Source: Chryseobacterium shigense (GTDB lineage: Bacteria > Bacteroidota > Bacteroidia > Flavobacteriales > Weeksellaceae). From it: 64,000 nucleotides of DNA. The position numbers and the translations under genes are program-made. Location: NCBI RefSeq assembly GCF_014207845.1, contig NZ_JACHLC010000002.1, positions 186,001 to 250,000 of the forward strand, given 5' to 3'. How positions within the stretch are numbered: the stretch's first letter is position 1; every line of letters begins with the position of its first letter. Under the pieces are notes generated by a model. It ran no database searches and was not told where the DNA came from. It was given only the letters and a program-made list of their open reading frames with translations. This document shows positions 18,144-25,854 of the stretch, one piece after another.

Positions 18144-19589
18144 ATGAAGCCATATTTTCTATTCATCATATTTACTGCCTTTTCATTTTTAGGATATGGC
18201 CAAAAATCAAAACAAATAAATTCAATTGATAATTATATTCAAAATGTTATCAAAATGAACGAAATTCCTGGTTTAGCTTTAGGAATAGTAAAAAACAATC
18301 AGATAATATTTGAAAAATATTACGGTGTTGAGGATTTGGACAGCCCTAAAAAGGTTGATAAAAATTCAATGTTCAGGATTTATTCCACCACCAAACTGAT
18401 TTCCAATGTTGCCGTTTTTCAACTTATTGAAAATGGGAAAATATCTTTGGAGGACAGCATCTCAATGTATTTGGAAAATTTGCCAACAGAGTGGCAAAAT
18501 GTCAAGATAAAAAACCTTTTATCCCATTCTTCAGGAATCCCCGATTTCATTCAATATAATGACATCTCAACTCTTGGAAGTAACCAGAAAATCATTGACC
18601 GTTTGGCAAAAGAAAAAATGGAATTTGAAACGGGTAATGAATACCGCTATAATCAAACAAACTATTGGCTATTGGCAATGATTGTCGAAAAGATCACCCA
18701 ACAATCTTTTGAAGATTTTATTTTGAAAAATCAATTTTCAGATGCTCAGAACCAGGCAATTCTTTCTTCAAATTCTCTGGAAAAAATTCCTAATCGTGTT
18801 CAGAAATATAACCGTTATGATGATGCCACAAAAAAATACACAAGAGATTTGACGGATGAAGGCAAAAGATCGGTTGCAGCCAATGGATTGGCTATAACCT
18901 TGCCTGCTTTTTTGAAATGGAGTATTCATTTCAGCAAAAATGATTTTCTGAAATCTGAAACAAAAAGAATGATGTGGAAACCATTTGAGTATAAAAACAG
19001 GACTGATTTTTTCGGATATGGCTGGGAAATTTCAAGGGTGAATAATATATATTCTTATGGGTTTTCAGGCGGAAATGTAAGTGCTTTTAAAATATTTCCT
19101 GATAATGACTTAACCATTATTATCATGTATAATGGTAATAAATCGTTTCCTGTACAATATCAGGCAATCAATCACATTGCCGGGTTAATTGATCCTAAAC
19201 TGCGGGACCCTTACCTGTTTACCGAAGAAGCAATCACCTCCGGAAACCTGATTCACTCCAACGCAAAAAAAGAAACGTATGGATATAGAATTGAAAATGG
19301 TACAATTATTTTTTCCTATCAATTACCTGGTTCTTTAAAAACCAGTGAGATTAACAGTTTTTCGGTTGCGGGCTCATTCAATAACTGGAATCCGGAAAAC
19401 CAGTCCTATCAAATGGCTGCGAAAAAAGGAAATACTTTTGAACTGGCATTGCCTGAATCACAATTCGAAAAAGGGAAAACATACTTATTTAAATTTGTGA
19501 TGAACAAAACAGGCTGGCTTCCAACACCCAATAATGTTATTAATACGGACGGGACACCTGATAATAATCTTACATTAAGAATAGACTAA
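18144..19589 (+). CDS. Beta-lactamase-family serine hydrolase with C-terminal CBM48-like domain, 481 aa
   Basis: Signal peptide residues 1-19 (ending FLGYGQ). The serine hydrolase fold has the SxxK motif S81-T-T-K84. The second motif, normally Y-x-N, reads Y169-N-Q171, so the usual Asn is not in place. A motif HSSGIP follows the family pattern. Residues ~390-481 resemble a glycogen-binding/CBM48-type domain (VAGSFNNWNPENQSY ... YLFKFVMN), an unusual appendix. It is an opposing insertion in the block porD-coaBC. Possible activity: peptidase, esterase or beta-lactam hydrolysis in the periplasm or outside; none can be chosen. Confidence 0.85.
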   Translation: MKPYFLFIIFTAFSFLGYGQKSKQINSIDNYIQNVIKMNEIPGLALGIVKNNQIIFEKYYGVEDLDSPKKVDKNSMFRIYSTTKLISNVAVFQLIENGKISLEDSISMYLENLPTEWQNVKIKNLLSHSSGIPDFIQYNDISTLGSNQKIIDRLAKEKMEFETGNEYRYNQTNYWLLAMIVEKITQQSFEDFILKNQFSDAQNQAILSSNSLEKIPNRVQKYNRYDDATKKYTRDLTDEGKRSVAANGLAITLPAFLKWSIHFSKNDFLKSETKRMMWKPFEYKNRTDFFGYGWEISRVNNIYSYGFSGGNVSAFKIFPDNDLTIIIMYNGNKSFPVQYQAINHIAGLIDPKLRDPYLFTEEAITSGNLIHSNAKKETYGYRIENGTIIFSYQLPGSLKTSEINSFSVAGSFNNWNPENQSYQMAAKKGNTFELALPESQFEKGKTYLFKFVMNKTGWLPTPNNVINTDGTPDNNLTLRID

Positions 19590-19600
19590 ACTCTGCAAGA

Positions 19601-19666
19601 TATTGCCAAAAGTGCGACTGATAGCTAAGACTGAATTTCAGCACTACAATCCCGCCTTTGGCAATA
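19601..19666. repeat. Long-range inverted repeat after serine hydrolase gene
   Basis: A perfect 10-bp inverted repeat TATTGCCAAA / TTTGGCAATA encloses 46 nt, with a nested AGTGC / GCACT pair. It lies between the convergent serine hydrolase and coaBC stops, where it could act as a terminator, or mark the edge of an inserted segment. Confidence 0.6.
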
Positions 19667-19670
19667 CTAA

Positions 19671-20876
19671 TTATTTTAAAAGTTGAGCTTCAACAAAATC
19701 CAGGATGTCTGCAGCTACTTCATCTTTAGATTTGAGGTCAAATTCTTTTTTTTCTGTTTTGGTAAATATCCTGATTTTATTGGTATCATTTTTAAAGCCC
19801 GCCCCTTCGTCACGGAGGGAATTCAGAACGATCATATCCAGGTTTTTCTTTTCCAGCTTTCCTTTGGCATTTTCTTCTTCATTCTGGGTTTCCAGTGCAA
19901 AACCTACGAGAAACTGATGGGTTTTCTTTTCGCCCATTGTTTTAAGAATATCGGGATTTTTAACCAGTTCAATCGTTAAACTATCATCATTCTTTTTAAT
20001 TTTCTCCTTTGCGACTTCTTTAGGAGCATAGTCTGCCACGGCAGCACTGGCAATACCGATATCCACGCGGTCATAAAATTCAAAAACTTTATTCAGCATC
20101 TCTTTGGCGGAGGTTACTTTATGAAGCTGGATATTTCTATCATCTGTTTGCTGCGAGCTTGGCCCGGAGATCAGGATAACTTTCGCTCCTCTTTTTGAGG
20201 CTTCTTCTGCCAGGGAAAAGCCCATTTTACCGGAAGAATGGTTTCCTATAAATCTTACAGGATCAATAGCTTCATAAGTAGGACCAGCGGTTATCAGAAC
20301 CGTTTTTCCTTCAAGGCTTCTGATCTGATTTTTAGACGTAAAGAAGTTTTCAACGGTTTTGAAAATCGTCTCCGGTTCTGCCATTCTTCCCTGTCCGATC
20401 AGTCCACTGGCCAGCTCTCCGGTTTCAGCGGGAATAATGATGTGTCCGTAGTCTTCTGCCAAATCAATATTCTGCCTGGTGGAAGGATGGGCATACATAT
20501 CAAGGTCCATTGCCGGAGCAATAAATACAGGACATTTCGCAGACATATAAGTGGCAATCACCAGATTATCACACATTCCGTGAGTCATCTTGGCTAATGT
20601 ATTGGCTGTACATGGGGCTATAATCATTACATCTGCCCACAAAGCCATTTCCACGTGGCTGTTCCATGTTCCGTTATCGCCATAAAAATCTGAATATACA
20701 GGTTTTTTAGAAAGGGTTGAAAGGCTTAATCTGGTTACAAACTGCTCTGCATCAGGGGTCATAATTACCTGAATTTCGGCTCCTTTCTTTACAAAATCCC
20801 GGATCAGGAAATGAATTTTATAGGCTGCAATTCCTCCAGAAACAGCGATAAGTATCTTTTTACCGGAAACACTCAT
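19671..20876 (-). CDS. coaBC: Bifunctional phosphopantothenoylcysteine decarboxylase/synthetase, 401 aa
   Basis: Two steps of coenzyme A synthesis: CTP-dependent ligation of cysteine to 4'-phosphopantothenate, then FMN-dependent decarboxylation. The N-terminal CoaC part (1-190) has SGGIAAYK, the active-site His in NSHVEMALWAD, and PAMDLDMY. The C-terminal CoaB part has TAGPTYEAIDPVRFIGNHSSGKMG and the catalytic-lysine region KIKKNDD. Length is normal. It follows rpoZ on the same strand after a hairpin. Confidence 0.96.
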   Translation of the reverse strand: MSVSGKKILIAVSGGIAAYKIHFLIRDFVKKGAEIQVIMTPDAEQFVTRLSLSTLSKKPVYSDFYGDNGTWNSHVEMALWADVMIIAPCTANTLAKMTHGMCDNLVIATYMSAKCPVFIAPAMDLDMYAHPSTRQNIDLAEDYGHIIIPAETGELASGLIGQGRMAEPETIFKTVENFFTSKNQIRSLEGKTVLITAGPTYEAIDPVRFIGNHSSGKMGFSLAEEASKRGAKVILISGPSSQQTDDRNIQLHKVTSAKEMLNKVFEFYDRVDIGIASAAVADYAPKEVAKEKIKKNDDSLTIELVKNPDILKTMGEKKTHQFLVGFALETQNEEENAKGKLEKKNLDMIVLNSLRDEGAGFKNDTNKIRIFTKTEKKEFDLKSKDEVAADILDFVEAQLLK

Positions 20877-20941
20877 TTAGTTTTAATTTTTGAAGTACTA
20901 AATTACTTATTTTTTCGCACAAAGACAGGTATAAACAGACA

Positions 20942-20976
20942 AAGGTCATAAAAGAACCGAATTCCCTTATGACCTT
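20942..20976 (-). terminator. Hairpin between rpoZ and coaBC
   Basis: Perfect 10-bp stem AAGGTCATAA / TTATGACCTT with a 15-nt loop in the 121-nt gap. On the minus strand only three T follow it, so it is a partial terminator or processing hairpin rather than a strong stop. Confidence 0.5.
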
Positions 20977-20997
20977 CATATATAAAAACACAAATGC

Positions 20998-21321
20998 TTA
21001 TTTTCTGTCTTCTGTCTTTCTGAAATAGATATCTTCATTCAGCCATTCTTCGATAGCAATGGAAGTAGGCTTAGGAAGTTTTTCGTAATGCTTGGAGATT
21101 TCAATCTGCTCTCTGTTTTCGAAAACTTCTTCCAATGTAGAATTGTGCACAGCAAATTCGTCTAATTTATTGTGAAGCTCCGTACGGATCTCCGCATTAA
21201 CCTGCTCTGCTCTCTTTCCCATGATAACAATAGCTTCATAGATTGAACCTACTTTATCTTCAATCTTGTCTTTATCGTAAGTAATAGTATTTACTTCTGC
21301 TTTTGTATCTTTTACACTCAT
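20998..21321 (-). CDS. rpoZ: RNA polymerase omega subunit family protein, 107 aa
   Basis: Small acidic protein of the flavobacterial omega type: EDKVGSIYEAIVIMGKRAEQVNAE is the core omega helix region that packs on the beta-prime subunit. It aids RNA polymerase assembly. Position between bamD and coaBC is the usual one in flavobacteria and supports the call. Confidence 0.85.
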   Translation of the reverse strand: MSVKDTKAEVNTITYDKDKIEDKVGSIYEAIVIMGKRAEQVNAEIRTELHNKLDEFAVHNSTLEEVFENREQIEISKHYEKLPKPTSIAIEEWLNEDIYFRKTEDRK

Positions 21322-21361
21322 TTTGAGAAAATTATTTTATTTAAGATGGCAAATTTACGAA

Positions 21362-22357
21362 TTATCTTTGAATTTTGAAAGTGGCTGCCGGCGGAGGGGT
21401 CTGAAGCGCTGCACTATCCCTCTGGATCTGCATTGCTTTCTTTTCATTACTGATCTGATCCTTGATCTGCTGGTCAGCTTTATTCTTTTCAGCTAATTTA
21501 TCAGCTTCTTTTTTCTGTCTTGCCGTTAATGCTGTAATTCTTGCTTCTGTCTGCTTTTTAACGACTGCAAAGTTTTCTTTTTCTTTTGTCAGCTTCGCTT
21601 TAAGATCGGTTGCAGTTTTAGAATATTCTGTATTTGGAAGTTCTCTTTCTACAAGCTTTGTATAGGCAAGAGCGCTTTCTATACGTTCATCTTTAAGATC
21701 ATATACAGATTTCAAAGCCAGCTCATAACGGGATTTCATGATAAAATCATAGATCTTCGGACGAAGTTTCGTACTTGGAAAGTCTTCCAGTACGTTTTCA
21801 AAAGCCACATTAGCTGCTTTGTACTCACCCATTTTGAAATACTGTCTGGCATTTTCGTATGCCTTGAATTCTAATTTATAAGACAGTTCATCAATTAGCT
21901 GACTGATATTTTTAGATCTTTCAGAGTTCGGATAATTGGTCAGGAAATCCTGAAGTTCATTAATCGCCGTTTCTGTGGTAGACTGGTCCAGGTTGTAATC
22001 CATAGAACCTTCATAGTAGCATAATGCAGACATATAGGCTGCTTCTTCTGCTCTCGGGTCTTTAGGGAAGTTTACCGCAAAGTTTTTAAACTGATGCCCT
22101 GCCAGTTTATAGCTTTTGTCATAATAATTCGCATAAGCCGTATTGAAACCTACATTAGGGAAATCATCTGTTCCGGCTACAAGGTTAGTAAGCCTGTCAT
22201 ATAAAGCCAATGCGTTCTTCCACTTCTTTTTGGCAAAGTTTTCGTTAGCTGCCTTTAAGATAAAATTCTTGTCCGCACTCTTCATTGCTTTCTCCTGCTG
22301 GCTTACGCATGAGGAAACAACCGCTACTGCAAAAAGACCTAAAATATATTTTTTCAT
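21362..22357 (-). CDS. bamD: Outer membrane protein assembly factor BamD, 331 aa
   Basis: Lipoprotein signal with lipobox VVSSC (Cys at about residue 17), then about five TPR-type repeats typical of BamD/YfiO (for example FPNVGFNTAYANYYDKSYKLAGHQFKNFAVNFPKDPRAEEAAY). The C-terminal ~80 residues form a charged Lys/Glu/Ala/Gln coiled coil with many KEK repeats, longer than the enterobacterial protein, as in many Bacteroidota. It anchors the Bam complex at the inner leaflet of the outer membrane. First gene of the bamD-rpoZ-coaBC run. Confidence 0.9.
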   Translation of the reverse strand: MKKYILGLFAVAVVSSCVSQQEKAMKSADKNFILKAANENFAKKKWKNALALYDRLTNLVAGTDDFPNVGFNTAYANYYDKSYKLAGHQFKNFAVNFPKDPRAEEAAYMSALCYYEGSMDYNLDQSTTETAINELQDFLTNYPNSERSKNISQLIDELSYKLEFKAYENARQYFKMGEYKAANVAFENVLEDFPSTKLRPKIYDFIMKSRYELALKSVYDLKDERIESALAYTKLVERELPNTEYSKTATDLKAKLTKEKENFAVVKKQTEARITALTARQKKEADKLAEKNKADQQIKDQISNEKKAMQIQRDSAALQTPPPAATFKIQR

Positions 22358-22405
22358 ATAAAAAATTCAACAGTTTTCGGATTATATGGCCGATTTACTA
22401 ATTTG

Positions 22406-22413
22406 CAAAAATA
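22406..22413 (-). promoter_or_regulatory. Promoter -7 box for bamD operon
   Basis: Minus-strand TATTTTTG, 48 nt upstream of the bamD start. A TTG lies only 12 nt further upstream, too close for the usual spacing, so only the -7 box is supported. Confidence 0.45.
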
Positions 22414-22460
22414 TAACTTTTTTGTCAATAGATTTTTTTTTATGAATATTTAACGTAAAA

Positions 22461-23090
22461 TTAGTCTGCAGCGTATCCCAAAATCGCAAAAACGCTCACC
22501 AAAAGATTCATTCTTACTTTTTTCTCGGCTTCTTTGGTATATGCTTCCTCATTTTTGCTGGGCACATACAGCTCATAGAAATTTTTATTCCTGATAACGA
22601 ATAATGTGGAACCGAGAATCATGGTAAGGATGTCTTCGGGTTTGGGGGTAAAGGTAAATATTCCGGAGGCGACTCCTTTTTTAATTACATCATCCAGCTT
22701 CTTCACAAACAGCTGATAGAAGTCCAGAAGCTCATCTTTCAAGTTTTCCGTATGCCTCAGCTCCTGCGTTACGAATCCGTGGAAATAATTGTATTTGAAT
22801 AACTGAGAGACAATGTATTTTATAATTTCCCTAAGCTGCATTTCCGGCTTACCATCCTTAATAGTATCTGCAAATTCGGAAAAGTTTTCTCTTGTTTTCA
22901 GTACGCGGTACTGATATAGATACGACATCATTTTTTCCTTGGAACCGAAATAATAGGAAATCATCGCTACATTAATGTTTGCCTTGGAGCAGATATCTCT
23001 TACTGAGGTACCTTCGTACCCTTTTTTGGCAATAAGCTCCTCAGCAATATCCAAAATATGGATCTGTTTTTCTGTAAATTTTTTTCTCAT
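22461..23090 (-). CDS. TetR-family transcriptional regulator, 209 aa
   Basis: N-terminal helix-turn-helix of the TetR type: ILDIAEELIAKKGYEGTSVRDICSKANINVAMISYYFGSKEKMMSYLY, residues ~10-57. The C-terminal helical part is an unrecognised ligand-binding domain. It is divergent from the tatD-like gene, with a 14-bp palindrome between them that is a likely operator, so it probably represses itself and perhaps the divergent operon. The ligand is unknown. Confidence 0.9.
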   Translation of the reverse strand: MRKKFTEKQIHILDIAEELIAKKGYEGTSVRDICSKANINVAMISYYFGSKEKMMSYLYQYRVLKTRENFSEFADTIKDGKPEMQLREIIKYIVSQLFKYNYFHGFVTQELRHTENLKDELLDFYQLFVKKLDDVIKKGVASGIFTFTPKPEDILTMILGSTLFVIRNKNFYELYVPSKNEEAYTKEAEKKVRMNLLVSVFAILGYAAD

Positions 23091-23133
23091 GAAGTGTACT
23101 TTGAGTAAAGTTAAGAAATTTTTAACACAATTA

Positions 23134-23147
23134 TAAACGTTCGTTTA
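23134..23147. promoter_or_regulatory. Palindromic operator, probably for the TetR regulator
   Basis: TAAACG-TT-CGTTTA is a perfect 6+2+6 palindrome 44 nt upstream of the TetR start and 42 nt upstream of the tatD-like start. Position and symmetry fit a TetR-type binding site. Confidence 0.6.
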
Positions 23148-23188
23148 ATAAATTTCAATTAATTTTCTGGATAATTGTATTTTTGTGA

Positions 23189-23815
23189 ATGGATTTTTTT
23201 GATTTTCACCATCATAAGAAGAATAGCCTGTACGGGATCTATAATGTAGATTTTGGTGCCGTTCCGCCGGACTCCCTGTATTCTATAGGCATACATCCTA
23301 AAGATATTGTTATAGGTTCTGTAGACGAGCAATTCAATTGGCTGGAATCCAATATTACAGAAAACTGCCTGGCTATCGGTGAATGCGGCCTGGATTCCAT
23401 GGTTCCAATATCTCAGAATATCCAGGAGCAGGTTTTCCTGAGACAAATCCTAGTTTCAAATGAGGTGAAAAAACCTATGATTATCCACTGTGTAAGAAAA
23501 TTTTATGAAGTGATTTCTTTTAAAAAGAAAGCGGAACAGGCGGTTATCATTCATGGTTTTAATAAAAAGCAGCGCATTGCGGAAGACCTGCAGAAAAATA
23601 ATTTTTATTTGAGTTTTGGAAAAGCTGTTTTGTATCATCTATCTTTGCAGGATATTGTAAGGAACACACCTTTAGACAGAATGTTTTTAGAAACTGACAA
23701 TGAGAACTTTAACATTGAAGAATTATATTCAAAAGTTTCCGAGTTAAAGGGGATTTCTTCAGAAAAACTGAACGAACAGATTTTAGAAAATTTAGACACT
23801 ATAAAGAATGGATAA
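23189..23815 (+). CDS. TatD-family metal-dependent hydrolase, 208 aa
   Basis: TIM-barrel TatD-like protein. The metal-ligand region near the start reads FFDFHHH, followed by GIHPKDI, IGECGLD, IHCVRKF and the late acidic LETDNE. It is shorter than the ~260-residue enterobacterial TatD but matches the short flavobacterial form. Nuclease or amidohydrolase activity is expected, with substrate undetermined. It overlaps the following tcdA gene by 8 nt, so translation is coupled. A TATTTTTG box sits four bases before the start, which leaves little or no leader. Confidence 0.85.
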   Translation: MDFFDFHHHKKNSLYGIYNVDFGAVPPDSLYSIGIHPKDIVIGSVDEQFNWLESNITENCLAIGECGLDSMVPISQNIQEQVFLRQILVSNEVKKPMIIHCVRKFYEVISFKKKAEQAVIIHGFNKKQRIAEDLQKNNFYLSFGKAVLYHLSLQDIVRNTPLDRMFLETDNENFNIEELYSKVSELKGISSEKLNEQILENLDTIKNG

Positions 23816-24533
23816 GTATTGGCTGGAGAGAACGGAACTCCTGATCAAAGAAGAAGGACTGGAAAAGCTTAACAAGGCAAAGGTATTGGTAATAGGCTTA
23901 GGAGGTGTAGGCTCTTTTGCTGCAGAATTTTTAGCCAGAGCAGGTGTAGGAAATATGACGATTATAGATGGAGACACAGTGGACATCACCAATATCAACA
24001 GGCAGCTTCCTGCACTGCATTCCACGGTAGGAAAACACAAAGTGGAAGTGGTTGCTGAAAGGCTTATTGACATTAATCCTGAACTTAATCTCACCAAAAT
24101 CAATGAATTCCTGAATCCGGAAAGAATGGACGAAGTTCTTGATTCCGATAAATTTGATTATATCCTGGACTGTATCGACAGCGTAACTCCAAAATTGTGT
24201 CTAATTAAAGCCGCCAAAAGAAGAAAAATAAAACTGGTAAGCTCTATGGGGGCCGGCGGAAAAACCGATCCCAGCAAAGTGATGGTAAGGGATATCAGCA
24301 AAACCCAGAACTGTTTTCTTGCCAGACAGATCAGAAAAAGACTTAAAAAGGAAAAGATCAATAAAGGTTTCAGATGTGTATTCTCTAATGAACTTCAGCA
24401 GGAGGAAAGCCTGAAAATGACGGACGGAGCAAATTATAAAAGGTCTTTCTACGGTACTATCAGCTATATTCCTGCAATCTTCGGATTGTATGCAGCTGCT
24501 GAAGTGATTAATTATTTAGTGAAAAAAGATTAA
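23808..24533 (+). CDS. tcdA: tRNA threonylcarbamoyladenosine dehydratase, 241 aa
   Basis: E1-like ThiF/MoeB-fold ATPase that converts t6A37 of ANN-decoding tRNAs to the cyclic form. The nucleotide-binding loop GLGGVGSFAAEFLARAGVG lies at residues ~30-48, with D-I-T-N-I-N-R-Q-L and the D-C-I-D-S motif that follow in the family. The motif YGTISYIPAIFGLYAAAEVINYL closes the protein. It overlaps the tatD-like gene by 8 nt and its last base is the first base of rnpA, so all three are coupled. Confidence 0.93.
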   Translation: MDKYWLERTELLIKEEGLEKLNKAKVLVIGLGGVGSFAAEFLARAGVGNMTIIDGDTVDITNINRQLPALHSTVGKHKVEVVAERLIDINPELNLTKINEFLNPERMDEVLDSDKFDYILDCIDSVTPKLCLIKAAKRRKIKLVSSMGAGGKTDPSKVMVRDISKTQNCFLARQIRKRLKKEKINKGFRCVFSNELQQEESLKMTDGANYKRSFYGTISYIPAIFGLYAAAEVINYLVKKD

Positions 24534-24907
24534 TGCAGAATTTCAAATACTCCAGGGAAGAAAAACTCAAAAAAAATACTGAGATTGCTTTACTTTTTGA
24601 GAAAGGTAAATGGAGAACCTGCGGAAACCTGAGAATCATTATCCTGAAAGACAAACCTAATTTAACTGTAGAAACACATAAGTTTGGAGTTTCTGTTTCT
24701 AAGCGATATTTTAAAAAAGCAGTACACAGAAACCGCCTGAAAAGACTTTTAAGGGAGTGTTTCCGTCTGAATAAGGATCTGTTTAAAGAAGCTTTTGGGG
24801 GAAAAACACTGGCCATGCTGTTTTGGGTTTCTCCTGAAATGCCTGCTAAGTTCCAGGACGTGGAAGAGCAGTTTATTAAACTCTGCCAGATGCAGAAAAG
24901 ACCTTAA
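24533..24907 (+). CDS. rnpA: Ribonuclease P protein component, 124 aa
   Basis: Small basic protein that binds RNase P RNA for 5' maturation of tRNA. The family signature is present: VSVSKRYFKKAVHRNRLKRLLRE, with RNR motif near residues 69-75. Start ATG shares its A with the final base of the tcdA stop. rnpA is not next to rpmH here, in contrast to the common oriC arrangement. Confidence 0.93.
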   Translation: MQNFKYSREEKLKKNTEIALLFEKGKWRTCGNLRIIILKDKPNLTVETHKFGVSVSKRYFKKAVHRNRLKRLLRECFRLNKDLFKEAFGGKTLAMLFWVSPEMPAKFQDVEEQFIKLCQMQKRP

Positions 24908-24982
24908 TAATGTAACAGTATAAAAGTGTGGTAATGTACCAATGAAATTATCTTATTAAACTAATTGCCAGGTTCTTTTGTC

Positions 24983-25008
24983 CACAGATCACACAGATTT
25001 GCACAGAT
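24983..25008. repeat. CACAGAT short-repeat relic
   Basis: Three near-copies of CACAGAT (ccACAGATcACACAGATttgCACAGATga) in the 248-nt gap after rnpA. I recall similar CACAGAT-rich intergenic repeats in Bacteroidota genomes; the remaining gap shows no ORF. A run of seven C residues follows at about 25021. Confidence 0.4.
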
Positions 25009-25155
25009 GATTGGTGATATCCCCCCCTATTGAACACTTAATTTATTTTCCATATCCCGAAAGTTTTTGTTATAAAATCTATGAGCATTTAATTTTTTGC
25101 AAAATCTTGCATAGTTTTTGTAATTTTAGAGGAAACAATAAATCTGAAAATTAAA

Positions 25156-25764
25156 ATGTTAGATCATGTTCCCTATTTTTCTTACATCATCAGTGCCTTT
25201 ATTGGCATAGGACTGGCTGCAGCCACGGGCTTCAGGGTTTTTCTGCCGATGTTTGCGGTAAGCCTTGCCTCTTATTTTCACTGGATCCCGATGAATGAGC
25301 ATTTTGAATGGCTTTCCGGTCTTCCGGCACTCATTACCACCGGGATTGCCACTATCGCTGAAATTTTAGCATATTATATTCCTTTTGTAGATCATCTGCT
25401 GGATACTATTTCTGTACCATTGGCTACAGTGGCGGGTTCTGTCCTGTTTGCCAGTCAGTTTGCCGATCTCGGAACATTTCCGCAATGGGGTCTTGCTCTA
25501 ATTGCGGGAGGAGGTACAGCAGCTACCATCAGTTCCGGTTTTGCGGGAATCCGGGCAGCTTCTACTGCAACTACAGGAGGACTGGGAAATTCTGTAGTAG
25601 GAACCACTGAAACTGCCGGAGCAGGCGTTATGTCTATATTGGCAATGGCTGCACCCGTTATTGCGGCTGTTTTTGCAATCATTCTGATTATTCTTGTCAT
25701 TATCTTTGGACGGAAAGCATGGCGGAAACTGCGTGGCAGGAAAAATGCTACTGATAATACATAA
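25156..25764 (+). CDS. DUF4126 membrane protein, 202 aa
   Basis: Four to five hydrophobic segments with Gly/Ala-rich stretches, including the family-like N-terminus IGLAAATGFRVFLPMF and the central AGGGTAATISSGFAGIRAASTATTGGLGNS. Function of DUF4126 is unknown; an inner membrane location is inferred. The C-terminus is a positively charged tail (GRKAWRKLRGRK). It stands alone, with a terminator directly after the stop. Confidence 0.85.
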   Translation: MLDHVPYFSYIISAFIGIGLAAATGFRVFLPMFAVSLASYFHWIPMNEHFEWLSGLPALITTGIATIAEILAYYIPFVDHLLDTISVPLATVAGSVLFASQFADLGTFPQWGLALIAGGGTAATISSGFAGIRAASTATTGGLGNSVVGTTETAGAGVMSILAMAAPVIAAVFAIILIILVIIFGRKAWRKLRGRKNATDNT

Positions 25765-25768
25765 AAAT

Positions 25769-25800
25769 AAAGGCTGAACATATTTATGATCAGCCTTTTT
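25769..25800 (+). terminator. Terminator of DUF4126 gene
   Basis: Perfect 9-bp stem AAAGGCTGA / TCAGCCTTT with a 12-nt loop and a T-run, 4 nt after the stop. It can serve both strands because the next gene converges. Confidence 0.88.
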
Positions 25801-25854
25801 ATATTGAATTTGTTTAAATTTTTATTTTTAAACAGATTTATCTTTCTAATTTAC

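Noticed and set aside
25021..25027. Run of seven C as a phase-variation tract
   Set aside because: It lies in a non-coding gap more than 100 nt before DUF4126 and is not clearly placed in a promoter spacer.
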